From the NCBI RefSeq assembly GCF_025215495.1, contig NZ_CP104302.1, positions 992,001 to 1,056,000 on the forward strand: a stretch of DNA of 64,000 bases. The letters are read 5' to 3'. The notes under the pieces are model-generated. The model was not told where the DNA came from, made no database searches, and was given only the letters and a program-made list of their open reading frames with translations. This DNA comes from Mycolicibacterium brumae. Lineage in GTDB: Bacteria; Actinomycetota; Actinomycetes; Mycobacteriales; Mycobacteriaceae. Of the stretch, positions 53,837 to 63,236 are shown one piece after another (position 1 is the first letter of the stretch; each line of letters opens with the position of its first letter). The position numbers were made by a program, and so were the translations under genes.

Positions 53837-55969
53837 TCACGCCGACGTGAGCTTGAGCGCGTGCTGCTCGACGGTCTCTTCGTCGAGCAGCACGCGCAGT
53901 GCCGCGTCGCCGAGCGGGATGAAACTGTCGGCGCTGCTGACCCGCGAGATCGCCCCGGCGAAGCCGTTCTCCACGAGGGCGGCGAGCACGCTCTGGCCGA
54001 CGCCGCCGCTGCGGCGGGTCTCGTCGACGATGAGCACCCGTCCGGTCGCCTCCGCCTCGCGCAGAATGTCGTCGACCGGCAGCGGCGCCAGCCACCGCAG
54101 ATCCAGCACCCGGGCGTTGACGCCGCGCTGCGCCAACCGCGCCGCGATCCGCAGGCTCATCGGCACGCCGTTGGCGAAGCTGATCAGCGTCAAATCCTCG
54201 CCGTCGCCGTGGGTGCGCCCCACCCCGATCGTGGGATCGACGGCTTCGCCGGTGGACAGCCAGCCGCCGTCACCGCCGGTGTGCAGGTCTCGGGTGTGGT
54301 ACAGCGCAATGGGTTCCAGGAACACGCTCAGCGTTCCGGCCGCCGCGGCAGCGGCCGCGCAGGCGCGCAGCATCGCCGCGGCGTCGTCGGGATGCGACGG
54401 GGACGCCACCGTCAGACCGGGGATGTCCAGCAGCGCGGCCACCGAGTTGTCGTTGTGGAAGTGCCCGCCGAAGCCCTTCTGGTAGCCGTAGCCGGCGACC
54501 CGGACCACCGCCGGGTTGCGGTACTGGCCATTGGAGAAGAAGTCCAGGGTGGCGCCCTCGCCGCGGAGCTGATCGGCGGCATTGTGCAGATAGGCCAGGT
54601 ACTGAATTTCCGGGATGGGCAACATCCCGTTGAGGCCCGCTCCGAGCGCCAGGCCGAGAATGGTCTGCTCATCGAGGATGGTGTCGAACACCCGGGACCG
54701 CCCGAAGCGCTTCTGCAGTCCGCGGGTGACCCCGTACACGCCACCCTTGCGTGCCACGTCCTCGCCGAAAAGGGTTGCTCCGGAATGGGTTTCCAGAACA
54801 TCGACCAGCGCGGCGTTGATGGACTGGGCCAACGTCAACCCGGAATCGCCGGTGGAACGGGTGGCCGAGGACACGTCCCTGGCGCGTTGGGCGGTGGTGG
54901 TCAGCGGCGTGAGAACGGCCTCGGCGCTGTCGAGTTGCGGCAGCTCGCAGACCTCGTCGGCCAGTGCCGCGACCACCTCCCGCTTGTCCTCATATAGTCC
55001 GAGCACCTCCTCGGGCGCCAGGCCGCCGTGCTCGATCAGCCAGCGGGCGGTGGCCAGCACCGGGTCCCGCGGGTAGTCGGCGCTGATCTCCGCCGTTGTG
55101 CGGTAACCGGTTTCGACGTCGGAGCCGGCGTGCCCCATCAACCGGACGGTGCGCAGGTGCAGGAACGCCGGGCTGCGCCTGCCGCGCACCCAGTCGGCGG
55201 CAGCCGTGGCGGCGGCCGCGGCCCCCGCCACGTCGGCGCCGTCGGCCTCGAAGTAGGCCAGTCCGGGCAGATTCGCGTAGCTGGACGCGATCCAACCGGC
55301 CGGGGTGCGGGTGCTGATCCCGATGCCGTTGTCCTCGCACACCAGCAGCAGCGGCACGGGCAGCCCGCGGAACGCCGCGTTGCGGGCGGCGTTGATCGCG
55401 CCGACCGCGGTGGAATGATTCGCCGACGCGTCACCAAAGCTGCACGCCACCACCGCATCCGCCGGCCACGGGCAGTCCGCGCTGCGTTGCGCGGCGGCCA
55501 GCGTGAAGGCCATCCCGAACGCCCGCGGCAGGTGCGAGGCGATGGTCGAGGTCTGCGGGATCACCGCCAGGTCGTGGCGCCCCCACACCTTGTGCCGGCC
55601 GCCGGCGATGGGCTCGTCGGTCGCTGCCACCATGCCCAGCAGCACATCGCGCAATGCGTCGCGCTCGGAGTCCCGCTGCGCGGCGCGGGCCAGGAAGAAC
55701 CCGCCGGATCGGTAGTGCAGCAAGGCCGGATCGTCTGCGCGCAGCGCCGCGGCCACCACCGCGTTGGACTCGTGGCCGGCGGAGCCGATGGTGTAGTAGC
55801 CGCGCCCGCGAGCGCGCAACGCCCGGGCCGCCAGGTCCAGGTGCCTGCTGCCGATCTGCGCGTCGAAGACCGCCAGCGCCTCCTTGACCGAAAGGCCCGG
55901 TTCGCCGGCTGCGGAACCCGGATGGGCCCGCAGCGCGGCGACGAAGTAGTCGTCAATGGGTTCGGCCAT
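53837..55969 (-). CDS. Thiamine-diphosphate 2-oxoacid dehydrogenase E1, alpha and beta fused
   Basis: 710 aa. The N-terminal half is an E1-alpha with the ThDP/Mg motif from GDASANHSTA to VCEDN (about 190-230); the C-terminal half (from about 390, TLAQSINAALVDVLETH) is an E1-beta with GGHFHNDNS and the transketolase C-domain. It should decarboxylate a 2-oxoacid and pass the acyl group to an E2. No E2 or E3 gene is near. It starts 3 nt after the aldehyde dehydrogenase stop, as the last gene of a probable lysine operon, so 2-oxoadipate is a possible substrate (inference). Confidence 0.85.
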   Translation of the reverse strand: MAEPIDDYFVAALRAHPGSAAGEPGLSVKEALAVFDAQIGSRHLDLAARALRARGRGYYTIGSAGHESNAVVAAALRADDPALLHYRSGGFFLARAAQRDSERDALRDVLLGMVAATDEPIAGGRHKVWGRHDLAVIPQTSTIASHLPRAFGMAFTLAAAQRSADCPWPADAVVACSFGDASANHSTAVGAINAARNAAFRGLPVPLLLVCEDNGIGISTRTPAGWIASSYANLPGLAYFEADGADVAGAAAAATAAADWVRGRRSPAFLHLRTVRLMGHAGSDVETGYRTTAEISADYPRDPVLATARWLIEHGGLAPEEVLGLYEDKREVVAALADEVCELPQLDSAEAVLTPLTTTAQRARDVSSATRSTGDSGLTLAQSINAALVDVLETHSGATLFGEDVARKGGVYGVTRGLQKRFGRSRVFDTILDEQTILGLALGAGLNGMLPIPEIQYLAYLHNAADQLRGEGATLDFFSNGQYRNPAVVRVAGYGYQKGFGGHFHNDNSVAALLDIPGLTVASPSHPDDAAAMLRACAAAAAAAGTLSVFLEPIALYHTRDLHTGGDGGWLSTGEAVDPTIGVGRTHGDGEDLTLISFANGVPMSLRIAARLAQRGVNARVLDLRWLAPLPVDDILREAEATGRVLIVDETRRSGGVGQSVLAALVENGFAGAISRVSSADSFIPLGDAALRVLLDEETVEQHALKLTSA

Positions 55970-55972
55970 CGG

Positions 55973-57526
55973 TCAGCCGAAATTGACGCCCTGGGCCAGC
56001 GGCAGGTCGTGGGAGTAGTTGATGGTGTTGGTCGCCCGGCGCATATAGCCCCGCCACGCGTCCGACCCGGATTCCCGTCCGCCGCCGGTGGTCTTCTCGC
56101 CGCCGAACGCGCCGCCGATCTCCGCGCCCGAGGTGCCGATATTGACATTGACGATGCCGCAATCGGATCCGTCGGCGGCCAGGAACTGCTCGGCCTCGCG
56201 CTGATCGAGGGTGAAGATCGACGACGACAGCCCCTGCGGGACGTCGTTGTGCAGCGCGATCGCCTCCGCGAGGGTGGAGTAGCGCAGCACATACAGGATC
56301 GGGGCGAAGGTCTCCCGCTGGACGACGGCGGTCTGCGCGGGCATCGCGACGATCGCCGGCTCGACATAGAACGAGCCGTCGCTGCTTTCCCGGCGCGCCC
56401 CGCCGGCCAGCACCTGGCCGCCCTGGGCGACCGCGTCATCCAGGGCGGCAACCATATTCGCGTGCGCCCGGGCGTCGATCAGCGGACCGACCAGCGTGCC
56501 TTCGGCGAACGGGTCGCCGACCGGCAGCCGCCGGTACACCTCGCACAGCCGATCGGTCAGCTCGTCGGCGATGTCGGTGTGCGCGATCACCCGGCGCATG
56601 GTGGTGCAGCGCTGACCGGCGGTGCCGGCCGCGGCGAACACGATTCCGCGCACCGCCAGGTCCAGGTCCGCCGACGGGGTGACGATGGCGGCGTTGTTGC
56701 CGCCGAGCTCCAAGATGGTGCGGCCGAACCGGGCGGCCACCCGCGGCGCGACCTGCGCGCCCATCCGCTCGGAGCCGGTGGCGCTGACCACCGGCACCTT
56801 CGGGCTGTCGACCAGCACCTCGGCGTCGGCGGCCGAGGCGGCCACCATGACGTGCAGGCCGTCGGGCGCGCCGCACTCGGCGGCGGCCCGGTCGAAGATC
56901 GCCGCGCACGCCGCGGAGGTGAGCACGGTCAGCTCGGAGGGCTTCCACACCACCGCGTCGCCGCAGACGATCGCCAGCGCGGTGTTCCAGGCCCAAACCG
57001 CGGCCGGGAAGTTGAACGCCGAGATCACGCCGACCACGCCCAGCGGGTGCCAGGTCTCCATCAGCCGGTGTCCGGGCCGCTCGCTGGGCATGGTGCGTCC
57101 GTCGAGCTGGCGCGACAGGCCGAGGGCGAAGTCGCAGATGTCGATCATCTCCTGCACTTCGCCGAGGGCTTCGGCGGTGATCTTGCCGACCTCGATGCCG
57201 ATCAGCGCGCCGAGATCGGCCTTGTGCTCGGTGAGCAGCTCGCCGAACCGCTTGATCAGCGCGCCGCGCGCCGGGGCGGGCACGGTGCGCCAGCTCAGAT
57301 AGGCCTGGTGCGCGGTGTCGATCGCGGCGGCGACGTCGGAGGCGTCGGAGCCCGGGTAGCCGAACAGGTCGTCACCGGTCACCGGGGTGCGCGCGGTGAT
57401 TCGCGGCCCGGCGGCCGGGTCGAGCAGGGACAGGTCCACCCCGCAGGCCGAGAGCGCGGCGCGGGCGCGATCGCGCAGATCGTCGGCGGTGGGCAGGGTG
57501 ATGGCAGCGGAAACCGTGGTGGTCAT
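55973..57526 (-). CDS. pcd: Aldehyde dehydrogenase, P6C / alpha-aminoadipate semialdehyde type
   Basis: 517 aa, ALDH7-like. The catalytic Cys is in GTAGQRCTTMRR and the general base Glu in ILELGGNNA; NFPAAVWAWNTA and GTSGAEIGGAFGGEK are typical of the family that oxidises piperideine-6-carboxylate (as its semialdehyde) to 2-aminoadipate. It resembles M. tuberculosis Pcd (Rv3293). I use the ATG at 57526; a TTG three codons upstream is possible. It follows a lysine-dehydrogenase-like gene by 21 nt, which would make its substrate. Confidence 0.85.
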   Translation of the reverse strand: MTTTVSAAITLPTADDLRDRARAALSACGVDLSLLDPAAGPRITARTPVTGDDLFGYPGSDASDVAAAIDTAHQAYLSWRTVPAPARGALIKRFGELLTEHKADLGALIGIEVGKITAEALGEVQEMIDICDFALGLSRQLDGRTMPSERPGHRLMETWHPLGVVGVISAFNFPAAVWAWNTALAIVCGDAVVWKPSELTVLTSAACAAIFDRAAAECGAPDGLHVMVAASAADAEVLVDSPKVPVVSATGSERMGAQVAPRVAARFGRTILELGGNNAAIVTPSADLDLAVRGIVFAAAGTAGQRCTTMRRVIAHTDIADELTDRLCEVYRRLPVGDPFAEGTLVGPLIDARAHANMVAALDDAVAQGGQVLAGGARRESSDGSFYVEPAIVAMPAQTAVVQRETFAPILYVLRYSTLAEAIALHNDVPQGLSSSIFTLDQREAEQFLAADGSDCGIVNVNIGTSGAEIGGAFGGEKTTGGGRESGSDAWRGYMRRATNTINYSHDLPLAQGVNFG

Positions 57527-57547
57527 GAGTGTCAATCCTTCCCGTGC

Positions 57548-58630
57548 TCAGCGTCCGGCGTGCAGAAATCGCTGGCCGGCCTTGGTGTCGCACAGGTCGG
57601 CGAAGCTGATGTCCTCCTGGCGGATGAAGCCCGTGCCGGGCAGCCGGCCGGAGTCCACCAGTTCGACGACGGCCACGGCCGAGGCGGCGGTGGTCCAGGA
57701 GATGGCACGCCACCGGTGGCCACCGATGTCGGCGGGCAGGTAACCGCGAACGTAGTTCTCCCGGAACGGCTTTCCGTCCTTGACGCCCTCGACGGACGCG
57801 TGCAGGTAGACGATGTCGTCGTTGACCGGCGGCTTCGCGTCGACCAGGATCTCGTTGACCAGTTCGCGGCGGTTGCGCAGCCGCAGCTCGTCGAACAGGA
57901 AGCGCATCTGGGCGAAGTGGCCGGGGTAGCGCAGGGTCTTGTAGTCCAGGCGCTCCAGCTTGCCGGCGTAGGTCTGACACATGGTGCCCAGACCGCCGGA
58001 GGTCAGCGACGCCTCGAGCTCCACTCCGCCGATCACCACCCGCTCGGTTTCGGTCATCGCCGGGACCATCTGCGGATTGCCGTTGCGCACCACCTCGGCG
58101 TCGTTGATGTATTCGTTGATGACGCCGGCGGCCGACCAGTTGAACGCGTATCCGAGCAGTCCGGTCGGATTCTGCGGCAGTGCGCCGACCTTCAGCTCGA
58201 TGGAACGCACGGAGTCGAAGGTCTTGGCCATCGACGCGCCGATGATGCCGATCAGGCCGGGCGCCAGCCCGCACTGCGGCGCGAACGCGGCCTTGGCGCC
58301 GCGCTCGGACAGTTCGATGACCCGATTGGTGGTGGGCACGTCCTCGGTGAGGTCGAAGTAGTGCACGCCGGTGTCGTAGGCGGCTTCGGCGACGGCGATG
58401 TTCAGGTTGTACGGCAGGCAGGAGATGATGGCGTCGACGTCGGCGAGCGCGGCCCGGATGGCGGTCGGGTCGGTGAGATCGGTGGCCCGGGCCTCGAACC
58501 GCGGGTCGACCGCGCCGACGGCCACATCGTGACCGACCACCGTGAAGCCGGAGTCGACCAACATGCCGGCGACGAGTTCGCCCACCTTGCCGAGCCCGAA
58601 GACTGCTACGCGATCGATTTTCTTGGCCAT
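57548..58630 (-). CDS. Saccharopine dehydrogenase-like enzyme, probable L-lysine 6-dehydrogenase
   Basis: 360 aa. Rossmann motif VAVFGLGKVGELVAGMLVDSG at the N-terminus; APQCGLAPGLIGIIG, TSGGLGTMCQTYAGK and TLRYPGHFAQMRFL belong to the saccharopine-reductase/lysine 6-dehydrogenase group. The length fits lysine 6-dehydrogenases better than full saccharopine reductases. It would convert lysine to piperideine-6-carboxylate with NAD(P)+. The ATG at 58630 has AAGGAG upstream. First gene of a three-gene operon, divergent from a PucR regulator. A saccharopine dehydrogenase proper is the main alternative. Confidence 0.78.
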   Translation of the reverse strand: MAKKIDRVAVFGLGKVGELVAGMLVDSGFTVVGHDVAVGAVDPRFEARATDLTDPTAIRAALADVDAIISCLPYNLNIAVAEAAYDTGVHYFDLTEDVPTTNRVIELSERGAKAAFAPQCGLAPGLIGIIGASMAKTFDSVRSIELKVGALPQNPTGLLGYAFNWSAAGVINEYINDAEVVRNGNPQMVPAMTETERVVIGGVELEASLTSGGLGTMCQTYAGKLERLDYKTLRYPGHFAQMRFLFDELRLRNRRELVNEILVDAKPPVNDDIVYLHASVEGVKDGKPFRENYVRGYLPADIGGHRWRAISWTTAASAVAVVELVDSGRLPGTGFIRQEDISFADLCDTKAGQRFLHAGR

Positions 58631-58790
58631 GGCGGCGCTCCTTCTCGGACTCAGACACCTGGAGGGCGTCGACGAATGCGCGTCCCGCTGCGGACGCTGT
58701 GCTTCCAGCGTGACAGCCGTCACCGCCGAAATCGTTGTCGGAGAAGCTGTAGTCGATATCCCGTTCTTGTTAACCGGTGACAAACAGACG

Positions 58791-58796
58791 TAGGGT
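58791..58796 (+). promoter_or_regulatory. -10 hexamer of pucR-type gene (leaderless)
   Basis: TAGGGT, 6 nt before the ATG of the PucR-family gene. Confidence 0.55.
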
Positions 58797-58802
58797 CGGA
58801 TC

Positions 58803-60413
58803 ATGGCAATCAACGGCGGATCGGCCGGGATCGGCGGCCGGTGCCGGGTCCGTGACCTGCTGAATGTCGCCGGCCCGGTCGATCTCCGGCTGGCCGGTGG
58901 CAGCCGTGACAACGCGGTCACCCGCACCGCGCTGTTCGATCCGACGGCGCCACTGCGCCCGGCGCCGTTCGCCGTCCTGATCGGTGTCGGTCTCACCCCG
59001 CGTCTGGTCGACGTCGCGGCGGTGCTCGCCGAGGCCGCCGCGGCCGGGCACACCGCGCTGGTGCTGCGGGCGTCGGCGCTCGTCGAGGCGCCGGAGTTGG
59101 CCGGGCTGGCCGACGATCATCGGGTCGCGCTGCTGACGGTGGGCGACGGGGTGGACTGGCTGGGTGTGGAGGCGCAATTGCGCGCGGCGATTCTGGCGGC
59201 CGCGCACCGCGACGGGGCCCCGCCGGTCGGCGACCTGTTTTCGCTGGCCGAGGCGATCTCCGATTCGGTCGGCGGGGCCGTGGTCATCGAGGACGTGAAC
59301 CTGCGGGTGCTGGCCTACTCGTCGGGGGAGTACCCGATCGACGAGAACCGGCGAAACGCCATCCTGGGCCGGCGGGTTCCGTTCGCGCCGGAGAATCCGG
59401 GCCAGTATCGGCAGGTCTATCAGTCGAGCACGGTGTGCGAGGTGCCCGCGGTGGGCGGTGACCTGGACCGGCTCGGCGTGGCGCTGCGGTCCGGGGACGA
59501 GGTGATCGGCTCGCTGTGGGTGACGGTGCCGGCAAACGGCCTCAACCCGGGGGCGTCGCGTCACCTCGCCGATGTGGCGCCGCTGGTCGTGGCGCATCTG
59601 ATGCGGGCGCGACAAACCGAGGACCTGGCCCGCCAGCAGCGCAGCGAGGCGGCCGCCGAGCTGGTCGCCGGCAGCGGCGATCTCCGCGATGCCGCGGCGG
59701 TGCTGGGCTTCTCGCCGGGCGCCCCGATGGCGGCGATGACCATCGCCGCGGTCAGCCCGGCGCAACGGCTGATCGCCCGGCAGCAGCGGTTCGCCGCGCT
59801 GGTCGAATTGAACTGCCAATCACGCAAACTCGCGGTGGGGGTCACCGGCGCGAGCGACCTGGTGCACGTGGTCTGCTCGGCCAAGCGGCTCGCGGACTCG
59901 CAGGACCTGGTGGTGACCGCCGAGGCGATCCGGCGTTCGGCGCGAACCGCGCTGGAACTCGACGTCGTCATCGGGGTGGGGCCGGTCGCGGCGACGGCCG
60001 CCGGGCTCCGGTCCTCGGCGCAGTCCTCGGCGAAGGTCGCCACGCTGCTGCGACGCGAGCCGGAGCTCGCGCCGATCGCGACCCACCGTCAGCTGACGGA
60101 CCGGACCAGCTTCGCAGATCTGGCCGCCGCGGCCGCCGAGACGCCGGGGCTGGTGTCCGCGCGGGTTGACGAAATCCGTTCCCACGATGAGGGATTCGGC
60201 ACCGGCTACGCCGAGCTGCTGCGGGTGTATCTGCGCAACTGGCGCGACGCCACGCGCACCGCCGCCGAGCTCGGGGTGCATCCCAACACGGTGCGCTACC
60301 GGCTCCGGCGGATCTCGGAGACCTTCGGCGTCGAGCTGGCCGACCCGGACCAGATGTTGCCGATCTGGCTGGGCCTGGAGGTGCGTCGGCTCGATCAGGA
60401 CCGGGTCAGATAA
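58803..60413 (+). CDS. PucR family transcriptional regulator
   Basis: 536 aa. An N-terminal PucR domain (about 15-140), a middle GGDEF-like domain of the CdaR type, and a C-terminal HTH_30 (DATRTAAELGVHPNTVRYRLRRISETFGVEL). PucR proteins usually regulate catabolic operons in response to the substrate. It is divergent from the lysine-type operon with a 172-nt intergenic region, so it probably controls it. The last 19 nt overlap the convergent TetR gene. Confidence 0.88.
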   Translation: MAINGGSAGIGGRCRVRDLLNVAGPVDLRLAGGSRDNAVTRTALFDPTAPLRPAPFAVLIGVGLTPRLVDVAAVLAEAAAAGHTALVLRASALVEAPELAGLADDHRVALLTVGDGVDWLGVEAQLRAAILAAAHRDGAPPVGDLFSLAEAISDSVGGAVVIEDVNLRVLAYSSGEYPIDENRRNAILGRRVPFAPENPGQYRQVYQSSTVCEVPAVGGDLDRLGVALRSGDEVIGSLWVTVPANGLNPGASRHLADVAPLVVAHLMRARQTEDLARQQRSEAAAELVAGSGDLRDAAAVLGFSPGAPMAAMTIAAVSPAQRLIARQQRFAALVELNCQSRKLAVGVTGASDLVHVVCSAKRLADSQDLVVTAEAIRRSARTALELDVVIGVGPVAATAAGLRSSAQSSAKVATLLRREPELAPIATHRQLTDRTSFADLAAAAAETPGLVSARVDEIRSHDEGFGTGYAELLRVYLRNWRDATRTAAELGVHPNTVRYRLRRISETFGVELADPDQMLPIWLGLEVRRLDQDRVR

Positions 60414-61018
60414 CCCGTTGCCATCTCGGCCATTTCGCTCGCCCACTGCTCCCAGCCGAGGCCGTCGGGCCACAACGGGGCGGTTGCCGCCCGATGCACG
60501 CCGGCGCCGATGATGGTGCGCAGCGCGGTGTTCAGCGCGGTCGAGGGCGCCGGGTGGGTGATCTCGGCGGCGTGTGGCAAGGCGGCGTCGAAGAACACCC
60601 GCTGCAGGCCGGTCAGCACCGCCAGCGCCCGGTCGCGCTTGTCCGGCCGTCGGCTCGCGGTGAGCGCGGCGGTGTAGAGCGGGCCGGTCCTGCCGAGATA
60701 GTCCGCCAGCGCTCCGGCGAACGCCGACACCGCGCCGGCGAGATCCGGGGTCGGGGTGGCCAGCGCGGCGCTGACGGTGGACTGCAGATCATCGAGCGCG
60801 CGATCGAGCACGGTCTCCAGCAATTGGTCCTTGCCGGTGAAGCGGCGGTACACGCCGCCGACCGAGACGCCGGCCTTTTCGGCGACGGCGGCGATGGTGA
60901 ACTCGTCGAAACCGCGGGTGACCAGCACTTCTTGGGCCGCCGACAGCAGCCGTTCCAGCGCGGCCCGGCTGCGGGCCTGGCGCGGTGGGATGGCCCCGGC
61001 GGGGCTGACGCTGGTCAT
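60395..61018 (-). CDS. TetR family transcriptional regulator
   Basis: 207 aa. The N-terminal HTH is typical (TIAAVAEKAGVSVGGVYRRFTGKDQLL), and the C-terminal ligand domain is unique. Divergent from a flavin monooxygenase gene; a 16-bp palindrome in the shared intergenic region is the likely operator. ATG at 61018. The inducer is unknown. Confidence 0.88.
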   Translation of the reverse strand: MTSVSPAGAIPPRQARSRAALERLLSAAQEVLVTRGFDEFTIAAVAEKAGVSVGGVYRRFTGKDQLLETVLDRALDDLQSTVSAALATPTPDLAGAVSAFAGALADYLGRTGPLYTAALTASRRPDKRDRALAVLTGLQRVFFDAALPHAAEITHPAPSTALNTALRTIIGAGVHRAATAPLWPDGLGWEQWASEMAEMATGYLTRS

Positions 61019-61110
61019 GGCAGGTCCACCGTACCGGTCGGTCCCGGATCGCGGGTCAAATGTGAATTGGCGCTCATCTCAACTTCTGTCGTCTCGGGTA
61101 CTTGCAGGTC

Positions 61111-61144
61111 GTGCACATCTGTGAAAACGTGAATATAGATTCAC
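61111..61144 (+). promoter_or_regulatory. Monooxygenase promoter with TetR-type operator
   Basis: GTGAAT-ATAG-ATTCAC (61129-61144) is a palindrome with 6-bp perfect arms, 20 nt before the ATG. A possible promoter, GTGCAC (61111-61116) and TATAGA (61134-61139) with a 17-nt spacer, overlaps it, so a bound repressor would block transcription. Confidence 0.5.
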
Positions 61145-61164
61145 AAGAAGGATGGGAGAACATC

Positions 61165-62412
61165 ATGAACGCCGCCGCGCCGATCACCCCCGGCAAGGTC
61201 CTGGTGGTCGGGCTGGGTATCAGCGGGATGGCCACGGCGATCCGGCTGCGCCAGGCCGGCTGGGAACCGACGATCGTGGAACGCGCGCCGGGTCGGCGCA
61301 CCGAGGGATACTTCATCGCCACCATGGGGGCCGGCCAGGCCGCCGCCCGGCGCCTTGGGGTGCTCGACGACCTGCCTGACCGCACGCCGGGCCCCGACGG
61401 CGCGAACTTCGACGTCGATCGCGACGGGAACAGCCGCCGATCGGTCGGCATCTTCGATATTCCGCTGGACCCCAGGCCGATGCTGCAACTCCGCGGCGAC
61501 GTCGAGGACACCCTGTTCACCGCGCTGCCCGCCGATGTCGAGGTGCGCTGCCAGACGACGCCGACCCGGATCAGTCAGGACGACGACGGCGTGGACGTCG
61601 TTCTTCGCAACACCGTCACCGGCGCCGAAACCACCGAACGCTACGAACTGGTCGTCGGCGCCGACGGGCTGCGCTCCACGGTGCGCTCCCTGGTCTTCGG
61701 CCCGCACGAGCAGTACCTGCATCCGCTGGGTTACATGATCGCCGCCTTCCAACTGTCCCGCGTGCCCGCGGGACTGGGCCCCACCGACGGGGCCATGCAA
61801 TTCGAGGTGGGCCGCTCATTGATCGTGTATCCGTTCGCCGACCATCTGCCGACCGCGCTGTTCTCCTACCGCACCGAGGACATCGACGCCGAATTCGCCG
61901 GCTCGCCCGTCGACCGGATTCGCGAGGTCTACGGGCCGGCGCCCTACGGCGAATTGCTGGAGGAGGTGATCATCGAGTTCGGCGACGCCGAGAGCCGGCT
62001 GTTCGATTCGGCCACCCAGGTCAAGATGGACAGCTGGCACCGTGGACGTGTTGTCCTGGTGGGGGATTCGGCCTGGTGCCCGACCCTGTACTCCGGCATG
62101 GGCTCCTCGTCGGGGATGGCCGGCGGGCAATTGCTCGGCGATGTCCTGGAGAACTCGTCGGGATCGCTGGATGACGCGCTGACCGAATGGGAGCGCCGGA
62201 TGCGGCCTTACACCGACGCCTATCAGCAAGCCGGATTGTTGGGCGCGCAACTCTTCACCCCCGGTGACAAGAAGGCGATCGCCATGCGCCGCGGGTTCAT
62301 GGCGGCGCGGCGCTCGCGGCTGCTGCGGCCGGTGCTGGCGCTCCTGCTGAAGGCCATCCCGTCGTTCCGGATGCGAAACGCCGACATCGCCGCCGAGACC
62401 GCCGCCGCCTGA
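61165..62412 (+). CDS. FAD-dependent aromatic-ring-type monooxygenase (PHBH fold)
   Basis: 415 aa. N-terminal FAD motif VLVVGLGISGMATAIRLRQAGW, middle VVGADGLRSTVRSLVFG (DG motif) and VVLVGDSAWCPTLYSGMGSS (GD motif), the set found in p-hydroxybenzoate-hydroxylase-like enzymes, including tetracycline- and rifampicin-modifying ones. The substrate cannot be told. The ATG at 61165 has GGGAGAA upstream. Probably repressed by the divergent TetR protein; such pairs often deal with toxic compounds (inference). Confidence 0.86.
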   Translation: MNAAAPITPGKVLVVGLGISGMATAIRLRQAGWEPTIVERAPGRRTEGYFIATMGAGQAAARRLGVLDDLPDRTPGPDGANFDVDRDGNSRRSVGIFDIPLDPRPMLQLRGDVEDTLFTALPADVEVRCQTTPTRISQDDDGVDVVLRNTVTGAETTERYELVVGADGLRSTVRSLVFGPHEQYLHPLGYMIAAFQLSRVPAGLGPTDGAMQFEVGRSLIVYPFADHLPTALFSYRTEDIDAEFAGSPVDRIREVYGPAPYGELLEEVIIEFGDAESRLFDSATQVKMDSWHRGRVVLVGDSAWCPTLYSGMGSSSGMAGGQLLGDVLENSSGSLDDALTEWERRMRPYTDAYQQAGLLGAQLFTPGDKKAIAMRRGFMAARRSRLLRPVLALLLKAIPSFRMRNADIAAETAAA

Positions 62413-62514
62413 TCCGGGGTCTTCGGTCCCTCAAACCTGGGATCACCGGAAACGGGTGAGGCCAGTGTGGTGGGATTGTGCCCGGGAACAGCGGCCGCGA
62501 GACGGAGGTGTGCG

Positions 62515-63234
62515 GTGTCTGACATCGGCGACGAGGGGGCGGCCACGGCGCCAGGCTCCGCGATCCATGCCCGCGGCATCCGAGTCTCCGGGCCGTGGGG
62601 CCCGGTGTACGGCCCGCTGGACCTCGACGTCGACGCCGGTGGGGTCACCGTGCTGCTGGCCGAGGCCGGATCAGGGCGCACCGCGCTGCTGCTGACGCTG
62701 GCCGGCCGGATGCGCCCGGCTGCCGGTGAGCTCAGCGTCTTCGGCCGGACCAAGGCCACCGACATCTTCGCCCACACCGCGCTGTCGGGCATCGACGGTC
62801 TGGACACCGTCTATGAGTCGGTCACCGTGCAGGACCTGATCACCGAGCAGGTGCGCTGGTCCTCGCCCTGGCACAAGATGGTGCCCCGCGCCGGTCAGGC
62901 CGAGCTGGACCGGGTGTGCCTGCCGGTGTTCGGCGACCTGCCGCTACCGCCGCTGCGGGAATACGTCGAGGAGCTCACCGAACTGGACCGGCTGCTGTTG
63001 CGGGTGTCGCTGGCCAATATCAGGCGACCGCAGCTGCTGGTGGTAGGGAATCTGGACTACGTCACCAGCGACCGCAACCGCGACCTGCTGGTGAGCCGGT
63101 TGGTGGCGCTCGGCGCGGAGCAGACCGTCGTCACCGCCAGCGTCAATGAGTTGGTCGGCCACGATGTGCGCGCCCAACTTCCGGTGGCCAATGTCGCCCG
63201 GGTCGAGATGGCCGCGCAGAAGGGAACCAAGTAA
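62515..63234 (+). CDS. ABC-transporter-like ATPase with degenerate nucleotide-binding motifs
   Basis: 239 aa. The overall ABC ATPase layout is recognisable (IRVSGPWGPVYGPLDLDVDAGGVTVLLAEAGSGRT, then LTLAGRMRPAAGELSVFG), but the motifs are altered. Walker A is AEAGSGRT (about 49-56) with Arg for the essential Lys, the signature region reads ELTELDRLLL instead of LSGGQ, and Walker B is LLVVGNLDYV. It may bind nucleotide poorly or not at all. The start is GTG at 62515, fixed by GGAGG 6 nt upstream. It is followed by a YhgE/Pip gene, its likely membrane partner. Confidence 0.75.
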   Translation: MSDIGDEGAATAPGSAIHARGIRVSGPWGPVYGPLDLDVDAGGVTVLLAEAGSGRTALLLTLAGRMRPAAGELSVFGRTKATDIFAHTALSGIDGLDTVYESVTVQDLITEQVRWSSPWHKMVPRAGQAELDRVCLPVFGDLPLPPLREYVEELTELDRLLLRVSLANIRRPQLLVVGNLDYVTSDRNRDLLVSRLVALGAEQTVVTASVNELVGHDVRAQLPVANVARVEMAAQKGTK

Positions 63235-63236
63235 TC

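Noticed and set aside
55028..58780. Plus-strand open frame of 1250 codons
   Set aside because: It is antisense to three well-supported enzymes and has the same shadow composition. Its length reflects high GC at third positions of the real genes.
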